Positions 7,038 through 14,733 of a DNA stretch of 37,432 nucleotides are shown here, piece by piece. The stretch lies in contig JBGSUE010000021.1 in assembly GCA_041753515.1 (NCBI GenBank), positions 1 through 37,432 of the forward strand, written 5' to 3'. Position 1 is the first letter of the stretch, and the number at the start of each line of letters is the position of its first letter. This DNA is from JBGSUE01 sp041753515. Lineage in GTDB: Bacteria > Patescibacteriota > Microgenomatia > UBA10105 > UBA927. The position numbers were made by a program, and so were the translations under genes. A model generated the notes under the pieces. The model did not search any database. It was not told the DNA's origin and saw only the letters and a list, made by a program, of their open reading frames with translations.

Positions 7038-7856
7038 TTATTCAAACAAATCACTCAAAATCTTTTTTAATTTCTCCTCATATTCTTTCAACGAAGTATA
7101 TTTTTTCCGTTTTTGTTGGGAATAAAGCTGACCACCCATTGCATATCCCGGCATTGATTTTAACGGTTTTTTCAAAAAGATAATCGGCAAAACGGAAAGA
7201 ACATACTGCTGCAACACTTTCATCTTCCCTTCATGACGCAGACGGCGCATAGACCATGTGTACAAGACTTCACGGATAATATGCATGGGATTCCCATGCA
7301 TATACGCACGCAGGCCGAATTCAGCATCTTCATTAAACGCATGATGTTCATCGTATCCGCCCAATTCATGGTACACGGAACTCTTAATAACGGTTAATGG
7401 ACCCGGGGTGAGCGGTCGCTTGAAATGCAGTGTCGTTTCTATATACAAATTGCTCAGTAGTGTAAACATTCCATCTTTATTTTCATCCGAATCCGGTTGA
7501 AACCAAGATGTAAATACATTCGGATTCTTACGCTCTATATAACGATGAGCACGCTCAATAAAATACGGCATGAGGACGCTATCGGCATCGACGAATACCA
7601 GCCACTCACCTGTTGCGTGCTTGGCACCGAGATTACGCTGCAGGGGCAGGCTCGCTTTTTCACTCACGACTATCTCAAGCGCCGGCAGTTTTTTTTTGAA
7701 TTGTTTTGCCTTCTCAACCGTCCCGTCAGTACTTGATCCATCCACCATGATGACTTCAAAATTTCTCTCGGACTGCTTTACGAGCGACTCGAGGAGATTC
7801 GGTAAAAATTTCTCTTCATTGAGCGCCGGAATAATGACTGAAAACATCGGTTTCAT
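7038..7856 (-). CDS. Family 2 glycosyltransferase
   Basis: A protein of 272 residues with the GT-A fold hallmarks: FSVIIPALNEEKFLPNLLESL at the N-terminus, VDGSSTDGT, and the metal-binding VFVDADS (DxD-like). The middle contains NEDAEFGLRAYMHG, the usual acceptor-site ED motif of GT2 enzymes. It probably transfers a sugar from a nucleotide donor to a lipid carrier or envelope glycan; the substrate is not visible. The start at 7856 is one base after the DNA ligase stop and one base separates its stop from the EndoQ start, so its position between two DNA repair genes is due to operon packing rather than shared function. Confidence 0.9.
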   Translation of the reverse strand: MKPMFSVIIPALNEEKFLPNLLESLVKQSERNFEVIMVDGSSTDGTVEKAKQFKKKLPALEIVVSEKASLPLQRNLGAKHATGEWLVFVDADSVLMPYFIERAHRYIERKNPNVFTSWFQPDSDENKDGMFTLLSNLYIETTLHFKRPLTPGPLTVIKSSVYHELGGYDEHHAFNEDAEFGLRAYMHGNPMHIIREVLYTWSMRRLRHEGKMKVLQQYVLSVLPIIFLKKPLKSMPGYAMGGQLYSQQKRKKYTSLKEYEEKLKKILSDLFE

Positions 7857-7857
7857 T

Positions 7858-9573
7858 TCATTGATTATCATACATCTTTTGTACTTCCTCAACGGTCGTT
7901 ACATCCAGCGGTCCTTTATCATCACGAACTCGGACAAGACGTGGAAATCGTATGGCAATTCCTGCTCCATGATTGGGAGATTTTGTCAGATCATCCCCTG
8001 CTACTTCTACAACAACATTGGGATCAATCCATACGTCCGGGACAAGATTTTGTGCCACGTTTGTATACTGTTTTGGTATTTTCGTTGTCTTGATTTTTTC
8101 AAAACGGACTTTGAGTTTTTTCCAAAGTTCATCGGATACTCCTGTTCCTATTTTCGAAATCGTCACGAAAGTATCATCTTTCCGGATACCCACTAAAAAT
8201 GCTCCGATACCGAATCCGGATCGTTTCCCTTCGCCTCGGTAAAATCCCATCACGACACAGTCTATCGTATCCGTCAGCTTCCCGGTCGTCCCCTCTTCTT
8301 CCTTAAACTTTACCCAGGTATACCCCCGCCTTCCGGGTTCATACGGAGCATGCCATTTCTTCACGACTGCCCCTTCCAAGCCTTTTTTTATCTGTTCATC
8401 ATGATACGCACGGATTTTGTTTGCCTCACTTGTAATTATCTGCGGGGAAATTTCCAAAATTGCTCCCTTGCGGATTGTTTTTTCAAGAATCTTCCTGCGT
8501 GCGGACAACGGCTCCGACAAAAGGTTTTTTCCGTTTTTAAAAAGGATATCAAACACATAAAACCGGATCGGGACTTCTTGCGCAAAAAGATCCACCTGGT
8601 GCTTTCGTTTTCTCTGCGTCGTTTCCTGAAATGGTAATATATTTCCGTTTTTCGGATCAAATCCGACCGCTTCACAATCCAAAATCACCTCTTTTGCCTC
8701 CAGCTGTTTACCGATATTCAACAATTCCGGAAACATTGCCGTTGTATTTTCTAAATTCCTCGAAAAACTCTTCACAATTGGGATTTGGGATTTGGTTTTT
8801 GGGATTTGATAATGTATCTGCACCCTCACCCCATCGTATTTCGGCTCCACAGCCACTTCCCCCATTTTTTTAATCATTACGTCTGCATTGGGTATCCGCT
8901 GACACAATGCGGCTAAAATCGGCGCCCCGACAACTGTCTCAACATGACTCACTCCTTTCACTCCGTGTTTTTTTACCTGAGTGGCGATATACCCGATATC
9001 CGGACGCATATTATATGCATCTTCAAGCCGGACGCGAATTGTTTTATCTCCTGCAACCATGTAGGAAAGCGCATCAAGAATAGTCATTTCCGAAAAACCC
9101 ATCCGCAGCTTATCAAGCGGAATTCTCACTAAAAATCTGACTGAAAGCCGATCGAGTCTCTGCAGCAGCTCTGCCATGCCGGCAATTTTTTTATCCTGCG
9201 ATCCGGTACCGGACATCAATGCAATGCGTTTTAACGATTCAAACACATCCAAAACGCTCATTCTCCCGGAGAATCCCCTATAACACTCCTGTGCTGTCAA
9301 CCCCATATCGCCGGTCTTTTTGAATACGGATGCAACTTTTTCATTCGGTGCATAGTAGGCAAGCGCTATAGAGCGGAACATAAATTTGTCCGCAAGACCG
9401 AATTCTATCGCTTCGTACATGGGCACTACTCTCCCCTGTGTCATATAACAGATCGGGCCGATTTCTCGGTCAGTAGCCTTTTTAAACAGATAGGACAGAA
9501 TTTCCGTAATAGCAAGACGTGAAGACGTATGTTCCAGTTTTTGAAAAAAGGAAGCGAGCTCAGAAAATTCCAT
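7858..9573 (-). CDS. lig: ATP-dependent DNA ligase (archaeal type)
   Basis: A protein of 571 residues with the three-domain layout of archaeal/eukaryotic replicative ligases: an N-terminal DNA-binding domain starting MEFSELASFFQKLEHTSS, the adenylation domain with catalytic K245-Y-D-G248 preceded by AVEP, and an OB domain with GRRGYTWVKFK and the later AIRFPRLVRVRDDK. It seals nicks with ATP, unlike the NAD-dependent LigA of most bacteria. The start at 9573 matches the family N-terminus; further upstream codons (9582, 9651) are in frame, the latter running into the preceding small gene. An insertion coded by a GGGATTT repeat (residues 256-266, QIPKTKSQIPI) lies right after the KYDG motif strand. 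LigA presence elsewhere in the genome cannot be judged. Confidence 0.93.
   Translation of the reverse strand: MEFSELASFFQKLEHTSSRLAITEILSYLFKKATDREIGPICYMTQGRVVPMYEAIEFGLADKFMFRSIALAYYAPNEKVASVFKKTGDMGLTAQECYRGFSGRMSVLDVFESLKRIALMSGTGSQDKKIAGMAELLQRLDRLSVRFLVRIPLDKLRMGFSEMTILDALSYMVAGDKTIRVRLEDAYNMRPDIGYIATQVKKHGVKGVSHVETVVGAPILAALCQRIPNADVMIKKMGEVAVEPKYDGVRVQIHYQIPKTKSQIPIVKSFSRNLENTTAMFPELLNIGKQLEAKEVILDCEAVGFDPKNGNILPFQETTQRKRKHQVDLFAQEVPIRFYVFDILFKNGKNLLSEPLSARRKILEKTIRKGAILEISPQIITSEANKIRAYHDEQIKKGLEGAVVKKWHAPYEPGRRGYTWVKFKEEEGTTGKLTDTIDCVVMGFYRGEGKRSGFGIGAFLVGIRKDDTFVTISKIGTGVSDELWKKLKVRFEKIKTTKIPKQYTNVAQNLVPDVWIDPNVVVEVAGDDLTKSPNHGAGIAIRFPRLVRVRDDKGPLDVTTVEEVQKMYDNQ
8777..8810. repeat. 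GGGATTT direct repeats inside the DNA ligase gene
   Basis: Three copies of TTGGGATTT or a close variant occur in a row. On the coding strand they are read as QIPKTKSQIPI, the same peptide style as in murD (KSQIPNPN). The position is a hairpin loop of the adenylation domain between VQIH and FSRNLE. Confidence 0.7.
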
Positions 9574-9595
9574 ATGAGCCATTCTATCACGAAAA

Positions 9596-9781
9596 TCAGC
9601 GGATAAACAAAAAATATGAGACAGCGATAAGAACGAGGAAAAAAATCCCAAATCCGATTCCTGCTTTTCCCTCCGGATGATGATTTTTCACCCGCTGCGC
9701 CCCTTGGGCAACAACGGTCACCGCCAACATCGTCGGCAGGATCATCAACACGTAAATGATGCCATCCTTAAAAAAATCCAT
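9596..9781 (-). CDS. Small membrane protein of unknown function
   Basis: A protein of 61 residues with two hydrophobic segments (about 7-26 and 42-60) separated by the basic loop QRVKNHHPEGKA. I do not recognise a family. It sits between the Fic gene and the DNA ligase gene on the same strand, 22 bases before the ligase start. The topology and the lack of another gene in this space make it plausible, but no ribosome-binding site is visible and the assignment rests on composition only. Confidence 0.5.
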   Translation of the reverse strand: MDFFKDGIIYVLMILPTMLAVTVVAQGAQRVKNHHPEGKAGIGFGIFFLVLIAVSYFLFIR

Positions 9782-9784
9782 CGG

Positions 9785-9847
9785 GTTCGTAGTTCATGGT
9801 TCGTAGTTCGTAGTATATACTATCGACCACTAACCACTGACTATCGT
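9785..9847. repeat. Intergenic GTTCGTAGTTC/ACTATCGACC repeat cluster
   Basis: The gap between the Fic gene and the small membrane protein is filled by direct copies of GTTCGTAGTTC with a variant (GTTCATGGTTC), followed by a second unit ACTATCGACCACTAACCACTG. The first unit is the complement of the type found inside the MurE-like gene (ACGAACCACGAAC), and the second is close to the GGTCGGTGGTCGG block in the glycosyltransferase at 29901. Confidence 0.65.
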
Positions 9848-10891
9848 CTAATTCTTTAAAATATACTTCGCTCCCTTCGTCGTCCCCTCTTTTTTCAGTA
9901 TTCCCTTCTTCATCAGGTCGTTCAAATCGCGAAGGACAGTGTCTTCGCTGATCGTCGGAAACAGCTCGAAAAACGACTTGTTCTGCAGAAATCCATTCTC
10001 CTGAATAAACTCTACGATCTTAATCTGACGCTCCGAAAGCTCCAGCTGCTGGCCTCCCATAGACTTTTTAATCTTCAGATCGGTTGAGAGCGATTTCACT
10101 TTCTCCTTCACACGGGTCAATTCAATTGCCAACCCTTCCACAAAATATTCAAGCCACTCGGTCTGGTCGCCATTCTGGCGCCCAACACTTTGCAGGGATT
10201 CATAGTAATTCATGGGTTCCCGGTCATAATGCTCTTCAAGTGAGAAAAACCGCTTCACGTCATACCCCTGACGGAAAAGGACGAGAAGCGCCATGGCGCG
10301 GGCTACCCTGCCGTTACCGTCAAGAAACGGATGGATCCGTACGACTTCATAATGGGCAATACCTGCCACGACCGCCGGGTACACTTCTTCCGGACTCACG
10401 CTATTGAGCCATTCGAAAAAATCCTTGAGCAAAAACTGGACTTCAAGGGCAGGCGGCGGGCGGAAGGTGATTTCACCGGTCTGGGAATTTTTGACCACGA
10501 CCTGTGTTTTACGCAGTTCTCCGATTACCTCATCCGCCAGAATCCGCTTTGTGGTCATCTCATGGACTTTTTTGAGCGTATCAAGCGTTATTTCCGGTTT
10601 ATCATAGTCTGAAATGAAGTTGATGACGTTGCGGTAATTGAGGACTTCCTGGATATCACGCTCACGCCCTACAATTTTTGCGCCGGAGAGCACTTTCTCT
10701 GCCTCCGTACGATTCAGTTCATTTCCCTCAATATGTGTCCCATGGTGGACCGTACGGATAATGGCATCCTCGCGGAATTTTGCCTCCCATGCCGGAACCA
10801 GAGGACTGTTCTCAATTACTTCTTTGGCGGCTTCTATCACACCAACTGACCGCATGAGTTTATTGGTGAGTCTGTAGAGGGGTGTATACAT
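9848..10891 (-). CDS. Fic family protein with C-terminal winged helix
   Basis: A protein of 347 residues with an N-terminal Fic_N-like region, the catalytic H187-P-F-L-D-G-N-G-R195 motif, and a winged-helix segment at about 285-347 (SERQIKIVEFIQENGF). Fic enzymes usually transfer AMP to hydroxyl groups of target proteins. The segment GTHIEGNELN near residue 52 resembles the (S/T)xxxE(G/N) inhibitory helix, with a glycine at the first position. The ATG at 10891 is preferred since family members begin MYTPxY near it and GAGG precedes it; a GTG at 10921, one base after the MurE-like stop, is the alternative. The winged helix suggests DNA binding or autoregulation. It is in the murD-led cluster. 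Confidence 0.88.
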   Translation of the reverse strand: MYTPLYRLTNKLMRSVGVIEAAKEVIENSPLVPAWEAKFREDAIIRTVHHGTHIEGNELNRTEAEKVLSGAKIVGRERDIQEVLNYRNVINFISDYDKPEITLDTLKKVHEMTTKRILADEVIGELRKTQVVVKNSQTGEITFRPPPALEVQFLLKDFFEWLNSVSPEEVYPAVVAGIAHYEVVRIHPFLDGNGRVARAMALLVLFRQGYDVKRFFSLEEHYDREPMNYYESLQSVGRQNGDQTEWLEYFVEGLAIELTRVKEKVKSLSTDLKIKKSMGGQQLELSERQIKIVEFIQENGFLQNKSFFELFPTISEDTVLRDLNDLMKKGILKKEGTTKGAKYILKN

Positions 10892-10922
10892 ACCCTCATA
10901 ATACCCGCAATTTTCCTGCACT

Positions 10923-12074
10923 TCAAGTCCCCAATGCTTCCCTCACCACCCCAAACTCATCCCATGATTCCTCGCCGGAGCCGAGGTTCATGGATTTCTC
11001 GTGGCTTTTGCCTGTCAGAAGAACCGTGTCGCCCTTTTTTGCTATCCCTATCGCTTTTTCTATCGCCTCTTTCCGGTCAGGAATATCAAATACTTCTTTC
11101 TTCTGAATACCTGATTTTATACTTGAATTTATCTCTGATATTTTCTCTGTCCGGGGGTCCTCAGTTGTCAGAATAATAATATCGGCATATTTTGATGACT
11201 CTTTCCCCATTTGGGGGCGTTTCGTATGATCCCGCAAACCTGCTGACCCGAACACATGAATGATCCGGCCTTTCGTGATATTGCGGACTGCTGGCAGAAG
11301 TCTGGCAAACGCATTGGGCGTATGGGCAAAATCGATCATCACCCGAAAGTCTTTATCATATACAACTTCCTGCCTGCCGGGTGGAGGCGAAAAAGTTGAC
11401 AACCCTTTCCTGATATCATCATCAGCAATACCTAATGCCTTACACGCACCGATTGCCGCCAGACAGTTATACTGATTAAATTCACCCAGAAGTTTCGTTT
11501 TGAACGGAAACTTTTTTGGTGTAATATCTGCAGACTGATCATGTAAAGAATAAGAAAATACTTTCTTTGTAATCAATTCATATGAAGAATCGTCTTTATT
11601 AGCCACGAACCACGAACTACAATCCATTAACCTCAATTTGGTTTCCGCATACTCCTCCCAATTTTTATGGTAATCCAGATGTTCATGGGTAATGTTAGTC
11701 AACACGCCAACAGTGTATTTCACACCCCAAACTCTATTCTGGTCCAATGCATGTGAGGTTGTCTCAAGCACAATATATTCCGCTCCCCAATCCACGGCAC
11801 GTCGAAGATACTTCTGAAGTCCAAACGGAGAAGGTGTCGTGACATGAAACCCGATATCATATACATCGTCACCGATATACGCGCCCACCGACGTAATCAT
11901 CGACACTTTTTTCCCTGCAGTTTTGAGAATATGATAGATGAGGCTTGTTGTGGTCGTCTTCCCGTCCGTTCCGGTCACCCCGATGACGGTCGCTTTCCTC
12001 CCCGGAAACCCATAGAGCATGTTGGCAACAACCGCCTGAAAAAAATGATAATAATTCTTTATCTTCTGCCACAT
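10923..12074 (-). CDS. MurE-like Mur ligase lacking the N-terminal domain
   Basis: A protein of 383 residues resembling UDP-N-acetylmuramoyl-tripeptide synthetase. It has the P-loop GVTGTDGKTTTT (residues 32-43), TTPSP, ETTSHALDQNRV, ITHEHLDYHKN, the lysine in AETKLRL (K146) that is carbamylated in MurE, and EDPRTEKI near the C-terminus, where MurE enzymes carry the amino-acid-selecting DNPR-type motif. The usual N-terminal UDP-MurNAc-binding Rossmann-like domain (about 90-100 residues) is missing: the protein begins with only about 25 residues before the P-loop. It may therefore use another substrate or a shortened UDP site. Residues 152-160 (CSSWFVANK) are coded by a repeat. It follows murD by 6 bases. 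Confidence 0.82.
   Translation of the reverse strand: MWQKIKNYYHFFQAVVANMLYGFPGRKATVIGVTGTDGKTTTTSLIYHILKTAGKKVSMITSVGAYIGDDVYDIGFHVTTPSPFGLQKYLRRAVDWGAEYIVLETTSHALDQNRVWGVKYTVGVLTNITHEHLDYHKNWEEYAETKLRLMDCSSWFVANKDDSSYELITKKVFSYSLHDQSADITPKKFPFKTKLLGEFNQYNCLAAIGACKALGIADDDIRKGLSTFSPPPGRQEVVYDKDFRVMIDFAHTPNAFARLLPAVRNITKGRIIHVFGSAGLRDHTKRPQMGKESSKYADIIILTTEDPRTEKISEINSSIKSGIQKKEVFDIPDRKEAIEKAIGIAKKGDTVLLTGKSHEKSMNLGSGEESWDEFGVVREALGT
11602..11625. repeat. Intragenic ACGAACCACGAAC repeat in the MurE-like gene
   Basis: A GCCACGAACCACGAACTAC block, complementary to the intergenic repeat at 9785, is read in frame as SSWFVA shortly after the carbamylated-lysine helix. Confidence 0.6.
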
Positions 12075-12077
12075 ACT

Positions 12078-12103
12078 CGCTTAACGCTGAACGCTTAACG
12101 CCA
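12078..12103. repeat. TTAACGC repeat spanning the murD 3' end
   Basis: CGCTTAACGCTGAACGCTTAACGCC lies between the MurE-like start and the murD coding end and supplies the last murD codons (LALSVQR and the stop). The same unit occurs inside the EndoQ-like gene at 6069-6092. Confidence 0.65.
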
Positions 12104-13436
12104 AAACCCATTTTTTAAATTGTTCCCCTCTCTCTTTATAGTTATTAAACATATCAAAACTCGCGCATGCCGGAGAGAGAAGGACCACATCACCGGGTTC
12201 TGTCACATTCCACGCCGCCGCTACAATCTCCTGCATATTCTGACATCCTACTATACATTGTATATTGGGATTTGGGATTTGGGATTTGATGCGATCCCAT
12301 TCAATTCCGATTCCGATAATCGCACGGATGGATTCACTTTTTGAAATCTCCTCTCCCAAATCAGTAAAATCACTATTCTTGCTTGAGCCTCCGAGAATAA
12401 GTATTTTGGGCTCCTGAAATGAACGGATTGCAGCAATGGTCGTTTCCGGAGTCGTTGAAAACGAATCGTCATAAAACCGTACACCCTCGATATCCGCCAC
12501 CAGTTCAATTCTATGTGGCAGTCCCGTAAATGACGATAATGCTTTTTGGATAGCACTATTGCTGACACCATACTTTTTTACCGCAACAATTGCAGACAGC
12601 GCATTTTCCCAATTGTGTTTACCCGGAATGTGGAGGGATGTTACCGAAGAAATTTCCTCGATTTTTTTCCCGTCAGCCCACAAAAACATGCCGTCTTTTA
12701 CATACGCTCCGCGGTCAACCGCCCTGTGCAGACTTACCTGAAAATACCGTTTTCCGGATTTTTCGCCAATTGCCAGAGAATTTGGGTAATCAATATTGAC
12801 GCATACCGATCCGCTTGTTTTCAGCTTTCTTACGAGATTCAGCTTTGCATCCACATATTCATCCGTATCTTTATGGTAGTCCAGATGCTCACTGGTCGTC
12901 ATGAGAATAACTGCCATATCAACCCCTTTTTCCATCGTAAACGTCTGGAAGCTTGAAAGCTCAAGGACCACGACGGATTTTTCCGTCAGTTTGTCGAGAA
13001 ATTCCAATGGCGGCGTCCCAATATTGCCACCCAGATATGCATCGATCCCATCGGCTTTGAGCATTTCCGTAATAAGCGATGCTGTGGTCCCTTTCCCCTT
13101 CGTACCGGTCACACCGATTGTTTTACACGGCACGCGTTCCAGAAATATATTCGTTGCAGTTGTCACCGGAATATGTGATTTTCGTGCAAGGGTAAGCGGC
13201 AAAATATCCGGCCGGATGCCGGGGGAAAAAACAACAAGATCAAAGCCTGTGAGCTCCGGAAATGAACCGAATACATATGTAACTCCCTGTGATGCGTGCT
13301 TCGCAAAATACGGCTCCACGTTTTCCAGCGTTTTCTTCTCATCAAATACCGTAATTGTTGCCTTTTTTTTCAGGAAATAATCCACCACACTCTTCCCCTC
13401 CACCCCAAATCCCAACACAGCAACTTTTTTTGTCAT
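12081..13436 (-). CDS. murD: UDP-N-acetylmuramoylalanine--D-glutamate ligase
   Basis: A protein of 451 residues that adds D-glutamate to UDP-MurNAc-L-Ala in peptidoglycan precursor synthesis. An N-terminal Rossmann-type domain starts KKVAVLGFGVEGKS; the ATP site is GVTGTKGKGTT (residues 108-118); later hallmarks are VLELSSFQT, SEHLDYHKD, GKHNWENALSA, FYDDSFSTTPE and GGSSKNSDF, and LSPACASFDMF. The start at 13436 matches the family N-terminus and lies about 100 bases from a good promoter. A GGGATTT repeat adds KSQIPNPN in the C-terminal domain, and the C-terminus is itself coded by a TTAACGC repeat. It is the first gene of a cluster reaching to the EndoQ-like gene. Confidence 0.95.
   Translation of the reverse strand: MTKKVAVLGFGVEGKSVVDYFLKKKATITVFDEKKTLENVEPYFAKHASQGVTYVFGSFPELTGFDLVVFSPGIRPDILPLTLARKSHIPVTTATNIFLERVPCKTIGVTGTKGKGTTASLITEMLKADGIDAYLGGNIGTPPLEFLDKLTEKSVVVLELSSFQTFTMEKGVDMAVILMTTSEHLDYHKDTDEYVDAKLNLVRKLKTSGSVCVNIDYPNSLAIGEKSGKRYFQVSLHRAVDRGAYVKDGMFLWADGKKIEEISSVTSLHIPGKHNWENALSAIVAVKKYGVSNSAIQKALSSFTGLPHRIELVADIEGVRFYDDSFSTTPETTIAAIRSFQEPKILILGGSSKNSDFTDLGEEISKSESIRAIIGIGIEWDRIKSQIPNPNIQCIVGCQNMQEIVAAAWNVTEPGDVVLLSPACASFDMFNNYKERGEQFKKWVLALSVQR
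12261..12290. repeat. GGGATTT direct repeats inside murD
   Basis: TATTGGGATTTGGGATTTGG and a further copy, read on the coding strand as KSQIPNPN between DRI and IQCIVG in the C-terminal domain. It is the same unit as at 8777 and 17008. Confidence 0.75.
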
Positions 13437-13448
13437 GATGTAATGATA

Positions 13449-13505
13449 CACCCATCTTGCTCCGGTTTGAATCTCCGAAGGAGTGAAAAGCGGATTAGAT
13501 GGGTG
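13449..13505 (-). promoter_or_regulatory. Structured leader/dyad element before murD
   Basis: CACCCATCT (13449-13457) and AGATGGGTG (13497-13505) form a perfect 9-bp inverted repeat enclosing 39 bases, with an inner CTCC-GAA-GGAG hairpin at about 13474-13484. It lies inside the expected 100-base leader of the murD transcript, between the promoter and the ATG at 13436, so it could fold as an RNA. It could equally be a palindromic repeat element. No known riboswitch class is recognised. Confidence 0.45.
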
Positions 13506-13523
13506 GATACTGAAAAAATTACA

Positions 13524-13550
13524 TTCAAACCTGAATTTTTTAAGTATAAT
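13524..13550 (+). promoter_or_regulatory. Putative promoter of the retropepsin-like gene
   Basis: A perfect TATAAT (13545-13550) has only a weak -35 (TTCAAA, 13524-13529, 15-base spacer). The -10 overlaps the minus-strand -10 of the murD promoter, so the two would compete. Confidence 0.4.
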
Positions 13551-13571
13551 TGAAGCGTAAAAAGTGTGCAA
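13543..13571 (-). promoter_or_regulatory. murD cluster promoter
   Basis: On the minus strand TTGCAC (13571-13566) is followed by exactly 17 bases and TATACT (13548-13543), a good sigma-70-type promoter. The expected start at about 13536 leaves a 100-base leader containing the 13449-13505 dyad. The -35 sits in the upstream part of the divergent retropepsin-like gene. Confidence 0.6.
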
Positions 13572-13589
13572 ATAATGTATACTGCAGTT

Positions 13590-13946
13590 ATGGGTATCAC
13601 GAGCATTTCAGCCACTATTACGGATTTATCCGGCACACGCAAAACAACCGGAAATTTTCTTGTGGATACCGGTGCATCCTATACCGTCCTACCCAAATCT
13701 ATGGCGGACAAACTCAAACTCAAACCGGAACGGTCGCAGGAATTTTCTCTAGCCGACGGATCGACGGTCAAACGGTCTTTAGGCTCAGCAGTTGTCAAAA
13801 TTGACGGCAAACAGGCGGCAACAACCGTTGTTCTTGGCAAGAAAGACGATTCCCCGCTTCTGGGCGCCGTGACACTGGAAGGTATGGGTCTTATGGTAGA
13901 CCCCTTCAACCGTAAACTGCGGGAGATGAAACTCATGCTGGGATAA
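13590..13946 (+). CDS. Retropepsin-like aspartic protease domain protein
   Basis: A protein of 118 residues carrying a single retropepsin-like domain: VDTGASYTVLP is the catalytic D-T-G-A motif with the following strand, then LADGSTVKRSLGSAVVKIDG, and SPLLGAVTLEGMGLMVDP, the second-half motif of clan AA proteases such as the Ddi1/PerP-like bacterial families. One domain per chain implies a homodimer with one aspartate from each partner. The start at 13590 (MGITSIS) fits the family; ATG codons at 13566 and 13575 are alternatives, the latter leaving an 18-base leader. The substrate is unknown. Its 3' end overlaps the convergent nnrD gene by 14 bases. Confidence 0.85.
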   Translation: MGITSISATITDLSGTRKTTGNFLVDTGASYTVLPKSMADKLKLKPERSQEFSLADGSTVKRSLGSAVVKIDGKQAATTVVLGKKDDSPLLGAVTLEGMGLMVDPFNRKLREMKLMLG

Positions 13947-14733
13947 TAAACAACTCCTTCATCGTCTTTGGTATCTGGGTGGCCAGATCGGTGGCGTTGA
14001 AGAAGGGGCCGACGGTTTTGTAGAGTTCATCGCCGGCTTTTTTATTGATATAGCTTCCGGCAAGTGTTGCAAGCCACGGATCATTTTTGCAGGCAAGTGC
14101 GGCAATGAGTCCGGCCAGCACATCCCCTGTCCCCCCTTTGGTCATCCCGGCATTCCCGCCCTCTATCTGCCTGCATTCAACCGGTGAGCAAACCGTATCC
14201 GTTTGACCTTTCAACAAAACCGTACACTCCAGTGCTTCTGCAACATGTTGCGGTGTATGGTTTTCTATATTCATACGTACACAAAGATCCTCAAATTCAC
14301 CGTGATGGGGAGTCAGAATGCTGCCGGCGGGAATAAGCGCCGGATCCACCATCTGGAGAGCTCCTGCATCAATCACCCACTGCTTCTTGGGAAATTTCGG
14401 AAGCAACGTGTTGACTAATTGCTGTGTTTCAGCATCACGCATCATGCCCGGACCGATCAGGATACAATCATCTTCTTGTATATACTCTTCCACATCCTCG
14501 CGTGAAACCACAATACCGCTTCTGAAATACTGCTTCACCAGCTCATTGTTTTCCGGTACTGAACAGTAATGAACAAGATCCACGATTCGGGAGGCAACCT
14601 CCAGAGCCCACAAGCTTGCCGCGTGAAACAGATGCGATCCGCCGATAATGAGAAGCCTGCCATTTTGTCCTTTATGGGAATCCGGAGGCGGAGTATATAT
14701 ACTTTGTATATCTTCTTTGCGTACGCTTTCCAT
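13933..14733 (-). CDS. nnrD: ADP/ATP-dependent NAD(P)H-hydrate dehydratase
   Basis: A ribokinase-fold protein of 266 residues that dehydrates damaged NAD(P)H hydrates. Typical motifs are KGQNGRLLIIGGS, DCILIGPGM, VIDAGALQ, LTPHHGEFE and the anion-hole segment NAGMTKGGTGDVLAGLIAAL. The partner epimerase (NnrE), often fused at the N-terminus, is missing from this chain. The ATG overlaps the recF stop (TAATG), so it is the last gene of the VapBC-recF-nnrD row. It overlaps the convergent retropepsin-like gene by 14 bases. Confidence 0.92.
   Translation of the reverse strand: MESVRKEDIQSIYTPPPDSHKGQNGRLLIIGGSHLFHAASLWALEVASRIVDLVHYCSVPENNELVKQYFRSGIVVSREDVEEYIQEDDCILIGPGMMRDAETQQLVNTLLPKFPKKQWVIDAGALQMVDPALIPAGSILTPHHGEFEDLCVRMNIENHTPQHVAEALECTVLLKGQTDTVCSPVECRQIEGGNAGMTKGGTGDVLAGLIAALACKNDPWLATLAGSYINKKAGDELYKTVGPFFNATDLATQIPKTMKELFIIPA

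Noticed and set aside
7858..9573. Adenylation-domain insertion as evidence of a broken ligase
   Set aside because: The catalytic KYDG and downstream motifs stay in frame and are intact; the insertion falls at an exposed loop.
9573..9651. Longer N-terminus of the DNA ligase starting at 9651
   Set aside because: The added residues are not like the family and would overlap the small membrane gene; homologues begin near MEFSELASFF.
13449..13505. tRNA-like structure before murD
   Set aside because: GGTTTGAATC looks like a T-arm loop, but no acceptor, D or anticodon arms can be formed around it.
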